Source: Bradyrhizobium sp. AZCC 1719
GTDB taxonomy: Bacteria; Pseudomonadota; Alphaproteobacteria; Rhizobiales; Xanthobacteraceae
DNA length: 64,000 nucleotides
Reading direction: 5' to 3'
NCBI RefSeq assembly: GCF_036924525.1
Contig: NZ_JAZHRU010000001.1
Location: 62,001 to 126,000 of the forward strand
A program made the position numbers and the translations under genes. How positions within the stretch are numbered: the stretch's first letter is position 1; each line of letters opens with the position of its first letter. The notes beneath the pieces were generated by a model. The model was not told the DNA's origin. It did not search any database and was given only the letters and a program-made list of their open reading frames with translations. Positions 42,662 to 51,873 of the stretch are shown here, in pieces.

Positions 42662-43282
42662 ATGCCGACGCATCAAAAATGGTTCGAAGGCTGGCGGCTG
42701 TTCGCCCTGCTCGCGCTGACGCTGCTGGCCATGAGCATCTGGATCGCCGGCATGCGCGGCTTCGAGGTCGATGGCGTGCGCATGGTGATCCGTTTCACCG
42801 CGCGCACCTCGCTGTTACTGTTCTGCCTCGCTTTCGCAGCCGCCGCGCTGGCGCTGTTATGGCCGAACGCCTCGACGCGATGGCTGCGCCGCAACCGCCG
42901 CTATCTCGGCGTCACCTTTGCGGCCTCGCACGCCATCCACGCAGTCGCAATTGCCAGCTTCGCCGTGATGGACCCGATAGGCTATGCGGCGGCGACCTCG
43001 ATTGCGTCGTATGTCTTCGGCGGCATCGGCTATGCCTTCATCGTCGCGATGGCCGCCACCTCGTTCGACCGCACGGCCGCTGCGATCGGCGCACGCGCCT
43101 GGCGCCGGCTGCATCTTGTGGGCGGCTACTACCTGCTGTTCCAGTTCATGGTGTCGTTCGGCAAGCGGATTCCCGACATGCCGCTCTACGCACTGTTCCT
43201 GATTCCACTCGTGGCGGTGTTCGCGCTGCGGATGATCGCGATGGCGCCGAAGCCGCAGAACCAGACGCTGCGGGCGGGCTAG
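42662..43282 (+). CDS. Ferric-reductase-like heme membrane protein
   Basis: 206 residues with about six hydrophobic helices. Paired histidines in ASHAIHAVAIASF and a later one in WRRLHLVGGYYLLFQF are placed as in b-type heme ligands of the ferric reductase/YedZ-MsrQ fold. No flavin or NAD domain follows, so an electron partner would be needed. GGGGGAG upstream supports the ATG at 42662. Under probable control of the divergent TetR repressor. Confidence 0.7.
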   Translation: MPTHQKWFEGWRLFALLALTLLAMSIWIAGMRGFEVDGVRMVIRFTARTSLLLFCLAFAAAALALLWPNASTRWLRRNRRYLGVTFAASHAIHAVAIASFAVMDPIGYAAATSIASYVFGGIGYAFIVAMAATSFDRTAAAIGARAWRRLHLVGGYYLLFQFMVSFGKRIPDMPLYALFLIPLVAVFALRMIAMAPKPQNQTLRAG

Positions 43283-43518
43283 TCGTCCTTCAGGTAAAAC
43301 TTCCGTCCGAGACGGCGATGCACCGACATGACGGCGCGGTCGACGTCGCTGATCAGGCTGTCGCCGAGAACGACGTTGGGGATTTCCCAGTTCCGCCCCT
43401 CGCGGATATTGGGAAGCGGACGCACGGCGGGGACGGACGCCGTTTCGCATCCCGGTTGGCTGCGAAGCGCCGCGTCGGCGATCTGCGTCAGCTCGGCTCT
43501 GCTCTTTCCTGTCGTCAC
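43279..43518 (-). CDS. Small conserved-type hypothetical protein
   Basis: 79 residues, highly charged, no membrane segment or signal. NIREGRNWEIPNVVLGDSLI and DRAVMSVHRRLGRKFYLKDD give it the look of a genuine small soluble protein, but I do not recognise a family. It overlaps the end of the convergent membrane-protein gene by 4 bases and follows the SDR gene by 19 bases on the same strand, so co-transcription with the SDR is plausible. Confidence 0.55.
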   Translation of the reverse strand: MTTGKSRAELTQIADAALRSQPGCETASVPAVRPLPNIREGRNWEIPNVVLGDSLISDVDRAVMSVHRRLGRKFYLKDD

Positions 43519-43537
43519 TGGTGGCCGGTGCCTTTGC

Positions 43538-44389
43538 TCATCCCTGCGGCGTCAGCCCGAGGCGCTTGGCGATGATCCGGTCGAGGGTGCGCTTGGGCAA
43601 CACCGCCGCCATGAACTGGCGCATCGGATCCGGCGCGATGACGTAGCGCACCTTGGGATTGGGCCGCGTCAACGCCTCGAACACCTTTTCGGCGATCTGC
43701 TCGGCCGGCAATCCGTTCGCGCCGAGTTGCAGCATGAAGGCGCGGATTTTCTGCAGCGCCAGGAAATACGGCGAGTTTTTGTAGGTGGAGATATCGACCT
43801 CCTCGGCCTTGCTCCAGATCGGCGTCTTGACCGGGCCCGGCGCAATGATGATGACATCGATCCCGAACAACATCAGTTCGCGGCGCAGGCTCTCCGACAG
43901 CCCCTCGATAGCGTGCTTGGAGGCGGAATAGGCCGAAGTCAGCGGATTGCCGTTCTTGCCGGCGACCGAGGAGATCATCACGATCCGCCCCTTCGGCCCC
44001 TTCAGGGCCGGATCGGAGCCGAGCAGCGGCCCGAACGCCTGGGTCGCAATGATAGGCCCGATGAAATTGACCTCCATCTGGCGGCGGAATTCGTCCGCCG
44101 CGAGTTCGAGCACGGGACCTGCGACCGCAATGCCGGCATTGTTGACGAGGCCGGCGAGCGTTTCGCCGCCAAGGGCGGTGCGGACCTCGCGCGCCGCCGC
44201 CAGCACCGCGGCTTCATCGGTGACATCGAAGATCAGCGGCGTGAACTTCGTCCCGAACTCGCGCCTGAGGCGGTCGGCATCGGCCTGCTTGCGCACGCTG
44301 CCGAACACGCGGAAGCCGCGGTCGAGCAACAGCTTCGCACTGGCCCAGCCGATGCCGGTGGACGCGCCGGTGATGACAACAGATCTCAT
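43538..44389 (-). CDS. Short-chain dehydrogenase/reductase
   Basis: 283-residue NAD(P)-dependent oxidoreductase. Rossmann motif TGASTGIG near residue 7, NNAG at about 87, catalytic serine region VMISSVAG, then YSASK with the active-site tyrosine and lysine. An extra C-terminal segment (FLALQKIRAFMLQLGANGLP to the end) is typical of the larger 17-beta-HSD-like SDRs. Cytoplasmic; substrate unknown. Confidence 0.9.
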   Translation of the reverse strand: MRSVVITGASTGIGWASAKLLLDRGFRVFGSVRKQADADRLRREFGTKFTPLIFDVTDEAAVLAAAREVRTALGGETLAGLVNNAGIAVAGPVLELAADEFRRQMEVNFIGPIIATQAFGPLLGSDPALKGPKGRIVMISSVAGKNGNPLTSAYSASKHAIEGLSESLRRELMLFGIDVIIIAPGPVKTPIWSKAEEVDISTYKNSPYFLALQKIRAFMLQLGANGLPAEQIAEKVFEALTRPNPKVRYVIAPDPMRQFMAAVLPKRTLDRIIAKRLGLTPQG

Positions 44390-44847
44390 GACCTAAGCCC
44401 TTGTAAGAGGTTTAATGAAGTTCGTCGTGAAGGAATGCTTAAGCGCCGGCTCCGTGGGCTTCCTTCGCGGGGTGCAGCCAGCCTTGACGACGTCTTGTTC
44501 GGCAGATTGCTATTCGATTTTTCCCGGGAACGGTTTGGTGAGGATAGCAGCCGGACCGGAGTACCGGAAGCCGCGGCAGATGGCCGATCCGGTTCGACAT
44601 CGGCGATTTATCGCGCGAAATCGCGGCATACGTCCCGATCGGATTGGTAAAGCAATTCAGAACGCAGAATTTGCAACGCGCGGACCCTGCTTCGACATGC
44701 GTCTGTCCGCAACAACCGCGGCCGATGCATTGCCCGATTCAGATGCAGTCGATCTGTATTCCACCGGGTCTCCGCCTTTAACGCAGGCGTAAGGCTCGAC
44801 TCGTCATTGTGGGCACGAACCCTTCAACAACAGACAGGCTGCCCACA
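44390..44847. other. Intergenic, no convincing gene; hairpin before DUF2336
   Basis: No gene supported in about 460 bases. Just before the DUF2336 start, TGTGGGCA (44808-44815) pairs with TGCCCACA (44840-44847), the second arm ending directly at the ATG. No ribosome site is visible there. Confidence 0.4.
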
Positions 44848-45954
44848 ATGGTGCAACAGCCGGCGCACTCGATCATTGCCGAACTTGAAGATGCCGTCAG
44901 AGGCGGTTCATCCGCCAAGCGGGTGGAGACCCTGCGGCAGGTCACCGATCTCTTCCTCCATGACGGAGAACGCCTCAGCGACGACCAGGTCAAGGTCTTC
45001 GACGATGTGCTCTGCCTCCTGATCGCGCGCGTCGAGACGCGGGCGAAGGCCGAACTTTCCAAGCGGCTGGCACCGCTCGACTATGCCCCGTTCGAGGTCA
45101 TCCAGCATCTCGCCTGGGACGACGAGATCGAGGTCGCCGGCAGCGTGCTGGCCCATTCCAGCCGGCTCGGCACTGACGTGCTGGTCGAGATCGCCAGCAG
45201 CAAGGGGCAGGATCACCTGCTCGCCATTTCCGGCCGCGCCGAACTGCCCGCCGCCGTCACCGATGTCATCGTCGACCGCGGCGAAGGCCAGGTGATCCGC
45301 AAACTCGCCAACAATGCCGGCGCCAGGTTTTCCGATCAGGGCTATTCCACCATCGTCGCCCGCGCCGGCGCCGACGACGAGTTGATCGAAATCCTCGGCC
45401 TTCGCGCCGATTTCCCGGTCAAGTTCATGGGCGACCTGTTGCGCCGCGCCAAGGAGACCGTTCGCGCGCGGCTTCTCGCCATCGCGCCGCCCGCGCTCCA
45501 GGAAGAGATCAAGCGGGTCCTGAACGAGGTCGCCCGCGAGGCGCCGCCACCGAGCCGGAGCTTCGGCGTCGCCGAGGAACTGGTGAAGCTGATGAAAGGG
45601 CTGAACGAGCTCGACGACGCGGCAGTGTACAAATTCGCGGAGTCGAACAAGTTCGACGAGGTGACGGTCGCGCTGGCGGTCCTCAACGACATGCCGATCG
45701 AGATGACCGCCAAACTGATGGAAGGGCCGCGGGCCGACCTGATCCTCATTCCCTGCCGCTCCGCACGCCTGAACTGGCCGACGGTCGAGTCCATCCTGCG
45801 TAACCGGCCGGTAAAGCCTCCGATCAGCGAGCAGACGCTGGAGATCGCGCAACGCGATTTCCGCAAGCTGTCGATGGAGACGGCCCAGCGCACCGTTCGC
45901 TTCTGGCAGTTGCACAACAAGATCGAGAAGGAACCGATCATCCGCACGCATTGA
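44848..45954 (+). CDS. DUF2336 protein
   Basis: 368 residues, soluble, almost entirely helical, typical of the alphaproteobacterial DUF2336 family: HSIIAELEDAVRGGSSAKRV, VFDDVLCLLIARVETRAKAE, RLAPLDYAPFEVIQHLAWDD, and DYLLAIS-like QDHLLAISGRAELPAAVTDV. HEAT-like helical repeats. The function is not known. The ATG at 44848 gives the usual start (MVQQPAHSI); a GTG at 44809 is an alternative. Confidence 0.85.
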   Translation: MVQQPAHSIIAELEDAVRGGSSAKRVETLRQVTDLFLHDGERLSDDQVKVFDDVLCLLIARVETRAKAELSKRLAPLDYAPFEVIQHLAWDDEIEVAGSVLAHSSRLGTDVLVEIASSKGQDHLLAISGRAELPAAVTDVIVDRGEGQVIRKLANNAGARFSDQGYSTIVARAGADDELIEILGLRADFPVKFMGDLLRRAKETVRARLLAIAPPALQEEIKRVLNEVAREAPPPSRSFGVAEELVKLMKGLNELDDAAVYKFAESNKFDEVTVALAVLNDMPIEMTAKLMEGPRADLILIPCRSARLNWPTVESILRNRPVKPPISEQTLEIAQRDFRKLSMETAQRTVRFWQLHNKIEKEPIIRTH

Positions 45955-46002
45955 GCCTTGCCTGCGCGCCGTGGTCGCGGCGCGCGCAAGGTCCGAACCC
46001 GG

Positions 46003-46839
46003 TCACAGGCCATCCAGCGCGCGATCCAGCCAGCCATCGGCGCCGCCTCGGACCCATTCAAAGCCGAGCCGCCGGGGTAGATCGACGCCCTCGGGGCGAA
46101 GCATCCGCACATCGGGGTGTTCGAAACTGTCCGGCATCAGACAGAACCCAAGGCCCGCCGCCACCATCGCGAGCGCCCGCGCATCGCTGTCCGTCTGGGC
46201 GACGACCTTCGGCCGCACCTTCCAGGCATCGAGAATCCGCGACGCCGACTGCAACTGCTCGCAGTGCATGCGCACGATCAGTGGCTGGCCCGCCAATATC
46301 TCGGGCGAGACCGGCCCGCGCGGGAATGAGCGGGCCGAAACGGCCAGCGCCTGCCGATCTGCCGCCAATTCCAATTGCCGATGGCCGCGTGCGGCCGATC
46401 CGAGCGCCGTCAGGACCACATCGTAGCGGCCATTGGCAAGCCGCTGCCGCAGCTTGGCAAGCGGCGCATCTTCGGTCCGCCACGACCGCCCCGGCTCGAT
46501 TGCCCGCAACCGCTCAATGCACTGCGCCACGAATGCCGGCGCAATCGTCGGCAGAATTCCAAGCCGCAGCGGCCTGCCCGACGGCCTGCCGCCGGACGCT
46601 GCCTTGAGCCGTTCGGCCTGGCGCAAAATCGATCGCGAGGTCTCCAGCACCTCTTCGCCCCGCGGCGTGAGTCTGACGCCACGCGCATGACGCTCCAGCA
46701 GTGCGAATCCCAGCTCGGCTTCGAGGGAAGCGATTGCGGCCGATAACGTCGGCTGCGTGACGAAGGCCCGGCGCGCGCCGGCGCTGAAGCTGCCCGCTTC
46801 GGCGACAGCCACGAAATACCTGATCTGCTTGAAGTCCAT
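46003..46839 (-). CDS. LysR-family regulator
   Basis: 278 residues. N-terminal winged HTH (MDFKQIRYFVAVAEAGSFSA, then RAFVTQPTLSAAIASLEAEL), linker helix (about 60-85), and a C-terminal effector-binding domain (RPLRLGILPTIAPAFVAQCI onward). Full length, unlike the damaged LysR at 7753. Divergent from the thioesterase gene at 46941, its likely target. A 19-base palindrome abuts its start codon. Confidence 0.9.
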   Translation of the reverse strand: MDFKQIRYFVAVAEAGSFSAGARRAFVTQPTLSAAIASLEAELGFALLERHARGVRLTPRGEEVLETSRSILRQAERLKAASGGRPSGRPLRLGILPTIAPAFVAQCIERLRAIEPGRSWRTEDAPLAKLRQRLANGRYDVVLTALGSAARGHRQLELAADRQALAVSARSFPRGPVSPEILAGQPLIVRMHCEQLQSASRILDAWKVRPKVVAQTDSDARALAMVAAGLGFCLMPDSFEHPDVRMLRPEGVDLPRRLGFEWVRGGADGWLDRALDGL

Positions 46840-46858
46840 CCATAGAAGATATCTATGG
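46840..46858. promoter_or_regulatory. Palindrome upstream of LysR (candidate LysR box)
   Basis: CCATAGAAGATATCTATGG: 6-base arms CCATAG and CTATGG with a 7-base centre, matching the T-N11-A layout bound by LysR proteins. It touches the LysR start codon and lies 80 bases before the thioesterase start, a place suited to autoregulation and to activation of the divergent gene. Confidence 0.55.
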
Positions 46859-46940
46859 CTCGATATCGGAGCAATCGCGATTGCCTAAGCCTGCGGCTAG
46901 ACCGAGCATGGCGCCAGTCAATGCAGCCGGGAGAGGATCG

Positions 46941-47396
46941 ATGGATCATCCGACACCGCAGATTTCCGCGCACGATGCGATCCGCGAACTGGTCGAACGG
47001 GTCACCTATGCGCCCGGCTATACCAAGGCCGTCGGCACCAGGGTCGAGCACGTAGAACCCGGCCATGTCGTGATGTCGCTCGCGAAAAGCGATGGTCTCG
47101 TGCAGGCGAACGGCTTCTTTCATGGCGGCGTCATCGCCGGGCTGGCGGACCATGCCGGCGGCGGGGCCGTCACCACCGCCATGCCGCCTGGCCGGTTCGC
47201 GGTGACCGTCAACCTCCAGGTCAGCTATCTGGCTCCGGCAAAGGGAGAGAAGCTGATCGCGCGCGCCCGCGCAATCCAGGTCGGAAGCACGATTGGCGTG
47301 GCGCATGTCGACGTGGCGTCGCTCGCTGACGGGACGGAGACGCCGTGTGCGGTGGCGATCGTGACGCTTCGCGGCGTCGACTTCCCCGCCAAATAA
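46941..47396 (+). CDS. PaaI-type hotdog thioesterase
   Basis: 151 residues with the hotdog fold of acyl-CoA thioesterases. Active-site helix region GLVQANGFFHGGVIAGLADH and strand GRFAVTVNLQVSYLAPAKGE are diagnostic of the PaaI/DUF4442-like group; the conserved asparagine-glycine and histidine-glycine are present. Cytoplasmic. The ATG at 46941 has GGGAGAGG upstream; the longer frame (from 46881) lacks it. Divergent from the LysR regulator. Confidence 0.85.
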   Translation: MDHPTPQISAHDAIRELVERVTYAPGYTKAVGTRVEHVEPGHVVMSLAKSDGLVQANGFFHGGVIAGLADHAGGGAVTTAMPPGRFAVTVNLQVSYLAPAKGEKLIARARAIQVGSTIGVAHVDVASLADGTETPCAVAIVTLRGVDFPAK

Positions 47397-47934
47397 AAGC
47401 CACGCTGGGCTGGAGAACTGCGGCCCGTTCCGAAGATGGAAGGCATGTTGCCTTCGGGAGGCGATGCGAGGCTTGGTGATCCGGCACTTGAGGCGTCGGC
47501 ATGATGAAGATCGATGCTTGGCCTGCTACTAGCGAAGATGGATCCCGTTTGATGAACGAGAATGCACATTAAGCAACCGAGTTTTGACTCGGTAAACGCT
47601 CATCTTTCCATCGCTAATGTAATTGTTGAACTGCCTCGCACCCAAGAATGTGCATTAAGCGTCAGTTCTTCGTTTTGACTCGCTGGCGCGCTTGGCGCGG
47701 CGGGCTGAAGAATGTGCTTGAGGCATCCATCCTTCAAGGAAACGGCGAGACCGCTTACGCGATCTCGCCGGACAATGACGATCAAGACTTAAGATTTGGT
47801 GTTTAAGTACCAGTCCCTCATCCTGAGGAGCGGCGTCTTCGCCGCGTCTCGAAGGATGAAGGCCCGTCCGTGGCCTCATGGTTCGAGACGGCGCTTGCGC
47901 GCCTCCTCACCATGAGGAGTTGCTTCGACCCGCC
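47397..47934. other. Intergenic with diverged tandem words and a repeat
   Basis: No gene recognised in about 540 bases. Three related words occur in series: GAATGCACATTAAGC (47560), GAATGTGCATTAAGC (47647) and GAATGTGCTTGAGGC (47710); the first two are each followed by GTTTTGACTCG. After them comes the repeat at 47814-47919. The left part holds the 3' end of the thioesterase transcript and the right part that of ilvC. Confidence 0.45.
47814..47919. repeat. CCCTCATCCTGAGGAG repeat
   Basis: CCTCATCCTGAGGAGC and GTCTCGAAGGATGAAGG on the left and CTCCTCACCATGAGGAG on the right: a roughly 100-base element with several short inverted pairs. A common type of intergenic repeat in Bradyrhizobium-like genomes; one copy in this window, directly downstream of ilvC. 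Confidence 0.6.
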
Positions 47935-48993
<1,059 letters not shown>

Positions 48994-49100
48994 TCAGGCA
49001 TTTGGACAGGTGGGACCGCCGGTCGCCCGCGAATTTCCGGCGTTGTCTAGAGCATTTTCCCTCGAAGGGGAAACCCGTTTATGCATGGCCCGGTGCGGCA

Positions 49101-49703
49101 TCATGCGTCCATGAAGACCGGGTAGAGCGAGGCCAGCAGCAGCACTGCCATCACGATGTTGAAGGCGCGCACCGCCCGGCGGGAGGTCAGGATCGGCCGC
49201 AGGGCGGTGCCGAACAGGGCCCAGGCCGTGCACGACAGGATGCCCAGGAGCAGGCTTAAGCCGACCTGGATCGCGATATTCCAGGGATACGCCGCGATCG
49301 CCGCATAGGCGGTGATGGTGCCGATCACCATGACCCAGCCCTTGGCGTTGACCCACTGGAACATCGCCGCGCCCCAGAACGTCATCGGGCGGCCCCGGCT
49401 GTCCTGATCCGCGGACGGCGGCTCGGACATCGCAATCGCCCAGGCCAGATAGACCAGGTAGACCACGCCGGCATACTTCAGGATGGTCTGCAGCACCGGA
49501 TAGGCAATGAAGATGGTGCCGAGCCCGAGACCGACCGCCCCGACCATGAAGGCAAAGCCGACCGTGATTCCCATGATGTGCGGGATGGTCGGACGGAAGC
49601 CATAGGTGAGCCCCGACGACAGCAGCATGATGTTGTTCGGCCCCGGCGTGAAGAACATCACGGTGGCGAACATGATGAAGGCGATCAGCAGGGATTGCGA
49701 CAT
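49101..49703 (-). CDS. LysE/RhtB-family amino acid exporter
   Basis: 200 residues with six hydrophobic helices. FFTPGPNNIMLLSSGLTYGF is the N-terminal family signature, and ILKYAGVVYLVYLAWAI is the third helix region. These proteins export amino acids. The ATG at 49703 starts the first helix; a longer frame runs into the upstream gene and is not used. It lies between EamA-type and ilvC genes in a branched-chain amino acid cluster, so export of those amino acids or analogues is plausible but unproven. Confidence 0.85.
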   Translation of the reverse strand: MSQSLLIAFIMFATVMFFTPGPNNIMLLSSGLTYGFRPTIPHIMGITVGFAFMVGAVGLGLGTIFIAYPVLQTILKYAGVVYLVYLAWAIAMSEPPSADQDSRGRPMTFWGAAMFQWVNAKGWVMVIGTITAYAAIAAYPWNIAIQVGLSLLLGILSCTAWALFGTALRPILTSRRAVRAFNIVMAVLLLASLYPVFMDA

Positions 49704-49710
49704 GGGGGCC

Positions 49711-50601
49711 TCACGCGATCTTTGGCAGAACTTGTTTTTCTGAAGCCTTGGTAGGTTTGGACAGCAACATGACGGCAATGCCGCCGACCACGGTGACCAT
49801 GCCGGCAAGCCGTAGCGGCCCGAACGTCTCACCGAACACGACGCTCGATGCAGCGGAACCGACGAACGGCACCAACAGCGCGAACGGCACCACCTGCGCC
49901 GCCGGGTAATCCCGCAGCAGCCGGCCCCACAGCCAATAGGCGATGCTGGTGGAGACGCCGCCGAGGCCAATCATGCACAACAAACCGGCGAGGGACATGT
50001 GGGTCAGCGCATGCCAGGTCGGCTGCGGGCCGTTGCTCACCAGCGTCAATGCAAACAGCGGAACTGCCGCGACCAGACACAGCCACGCGAACAGGTCGAA
50101 CATCGGCACGCCCTGCGCGCGCCGCAGCAGCAGGTTGCCGGCCGCGAAGCTGAGCGGCGAGATCATCAATATCGCGAAGGCGCCGATGCTGAAATCGTAG
50201 CCGACGGTGCCGCAGATCATCAGCAGGCCTGCGGTGGCGATAGCAATGCCGATGGTCTGCCCCCCGCCCGGCCGCTCGCGAAACAACAGCGCGGCAAAGC
50301 CGATGGTGAACAGCGCCTGGCTCTGTACGATCACACTGGAAAGACCGACGGGAACGCCATAGGCGATGGCAAAAGCCTGGGCGAGAAACTGGCCGAGGAA
50401 CAGCGTGAAGCTGATCGCGACCAGTACCGTCCAGGAAACCTTGGGCCGCGCCACGAACAGGCAGGGCAAGGCCGCGATGGAAAAGCGCAGCGTCGTCATC
50501 AATTCCGGCGAAAACTCGTCGAGCGCGATCCGGCTGGCGACGAAAGCAAGCCCCCAGATCACCGCTACCAGCACGGCGATGCAAACATCGGCCGGTTTCA
50601 T
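49711..50601 (-). CDS. EamA/DMT-family membrane transporter
   Basis: 296 residues with ten hydrophobic helices in two EamA repeats; MKPADVCIAVLVAVIWGLAF is the first helix and GGVSTSIAYWLWGRLLRDYP marks the second repeat. The family exports metabolites or amino acids. Spaced 7 bases from the LysE-type gene and 6 bases from the upstream methyltransferase gene, so the three are probably co-transcribed with ilvH. Confidence 0.85.
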   Translation of the reverse strand: MKPADVCIAVLVAVIWGLAFVASRIALDEFSPELMTTLRFSIAALPCLFVARPKVSWTVLVAISFTLFLGQFLAQAFAIAYGVPVGLSSVIVQSQALFTIGFAALLFRERPGGGQTIGIAIATAGLLMICGTVGYDFSIGAFAILMISPLSFAAGNLLLRRAQGVPMFDLFAWLCLVAAVPLFALTLVSNGPQPTWHALTHMSLAGLLCMIGLGGVSTSIAYWLWGRLLRDYPAAQVVPFALLVPFVGSAASSVVFGETFGPLRLAGMVTVVGGIAVMLLSKPTKASEKQVLPKIA

Positions 50602-50607
50602 TTTTTT

Positions 50608-51303
50608 CTAGCTCTGTTGATCCGGCTTTGGCTTGCGCAGGATGTAGGTGCCGTGCAGCGGCGCGTGGTAGTCGACCGATTCCAGCGTGAAGCCGATATC
50701 GGTCAGCATGCGCTCGATCACCCAACCGAAGGTCGAGTACTCGTCGCGCATATGGGTGACCACGCCTTCGCGCTGGAAATCGTGGTTCTTGATGGTGAAA
50801 TCGGCCCACTGCTCGACATCGCGCTCGGTGCCGTCGGGCATGCTGACGAACACGATGTCGCGCAGGTAGAAATTCGCGCCGGGCTTCAGCGCGGCATAGA
50901 TCCTTGCCAGCGCCACCGCCTTCCAGAAGTCCGGCAGATGGTGCAGCGTGAATTCGCTGACGATCAGGTCGTAGGAATTCGGCTGGTAGGCAAAGCTCAG
51001 AAGGCCTGCCGGCTGGGTGCGGATCGCAACCTTGCGGTCGCGGGCCTGGATATTGGCGAGCGCCAGCATCGCCGGCGAAATATCTATTGCGTCGACCTCG
51101 GCCCCCATCAACGCCGCTTCGCAGGCCAGTACACCGTTGCCGCAACCGATATCGGCCACGCGCCAGCCGCGCTGCACGCCGAGCATGGTGAGCGCGGCCC
51201 GTGTGCGCTCGTCGCTGTCGTCATGCCGGTCGTAGATCGAGGCGACCGCCGAATCGAGCCCGAGTCGCCGCCTTTGAGTGTAATACCAGTCACGCGCCAG
51301 CAT
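50608..51303 (-). CDS. Class I SAM-dependent methyltransferase
   Basis: 231 residues. Motif I VADIGCGNGVLACEAALMGA, then VDAIDISPAMLALANIQARD and YDLIVSEFTLHHLPDFW, give the SAM-binding fold. I chose the ATG at 51303: a GAGGGG site is 8 bases upstream, while the GTG two codons earlier, which overlaps the ilvH stop, has almost no spacing. Translation is probably coupled to ilvH. Substrate unknown. Confidence 0.85.
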   Translation of the reverse strand: MLARDWYYTQRRRLGLDSAVASIYDRHDDSDERTRAALTMLGVQRGWRVADIGCGNGVLACEAALMGAEVDAIDISPAMLALANIQARDRKVAIRTQPAGLLSFAYQPNSYDLIVSEFTLHHLPDFWKAVALARIYAALKPGANFYLRDIVFVSMPDGTERDVEQWADFTIKNHDFQREGVVTHMRDEYSTFGWVIERMLTDIGFTLESVDYHAPLHGTYILRKPKPDQQS

Positions 51304-51305
51304 GT

Positions 51306-51848
51306 TCACATCCCCTCAGGCCCGCGCCCGATCGCGGCAACGCCAGTGCGCGACACCTCGACAAGGCCGAGCGGGCGCATCAGGTCGATAAATTGACTGA
51401 TCTTGGATGAATTGCCTGTGATCTCGAACACAAAACTTTCTGTCGTGGCGTCGATCACGCGTGCACGGAACGCATCCGCCAGCCGCAGCGCCTCGACCCG
51501 GCTGTCGCCGCGGCCACGCACCTTCACCATGGCGAGTTCCCGCTCGATCGAACGGCCGGTAATGGTCATGTCGACGACGCGGTAAACCGGGATCATGCGG
51601 TCGAGCTGGTGCTTGATCTGCTCGATCACCGTCGGCGTGCCCGTCGTGACGATAGTGATGCGCGAGAGATGTTTGTGGCTCTCGGTCTCGGAGACGGTGA
51701 GACTGTCGATGTTGTAACCGCGCCCCGAAAACAGGCCGATCACGCGCGCCAGCACGCCGGGCTCGTTCTGCACCAAGACCGAGAGCGTGTGCGTCTCGTT
51801 GGGATCGTGGCGCTCTTCCAGGAAGTAGGCGGATGCGGGCTGGTTCAT
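51306..51848 (-). CDS. ilvH: Acetolactate synthase small (regulatory) subunit
   Basis: 180-residue regulatory subunit. The N-terminal ACT domain (THTLSVLVQNEPGVLARVIG, SGRGYNIDSLTVSETE) binds valine for feedback control; the C-terminal ALS_ss_C part follows (ELAMVKVRGRGDSRVEALRL and on). The ATG at 51848 gives the family start after a short extension; an upstream frame is not used. Lies downstream of the dehydratase-like gene and upstream of the methyltransferase. Confidence 0.94.
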   Translation of the reverse strand: MNQPASAYFLEERHDPNETHTLSVLVQNEPGVLARVIGLFSGRGYNIDSLTVSETESHKHLSRITIVTTGTPTVIEQIKHQLDRMIPVYRVVDMTITGRSIERELAMVKVRGRGDSRVEALRLADAFRARVIDATTESFVFEITGNSSKISQFIDLMRPLGLVEVSRTGVAAIGRGPEGM

Positions 51849-51873
51849 TGTGGTCCCCTTACATATCCTCTCG

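Noticed and set aside
44415-44792. 125-codon frame before DUF2336
   Set aside because: No domain, poor composition and no ribosome site; treated as intergenic.
49101-49970. 289-residue extended LysE frame
   Set aside because: The first 89 residues are antisense-like Cys/Arg/Ser-rich sequence within the EamA gene; the family start is the ATG at 49703.
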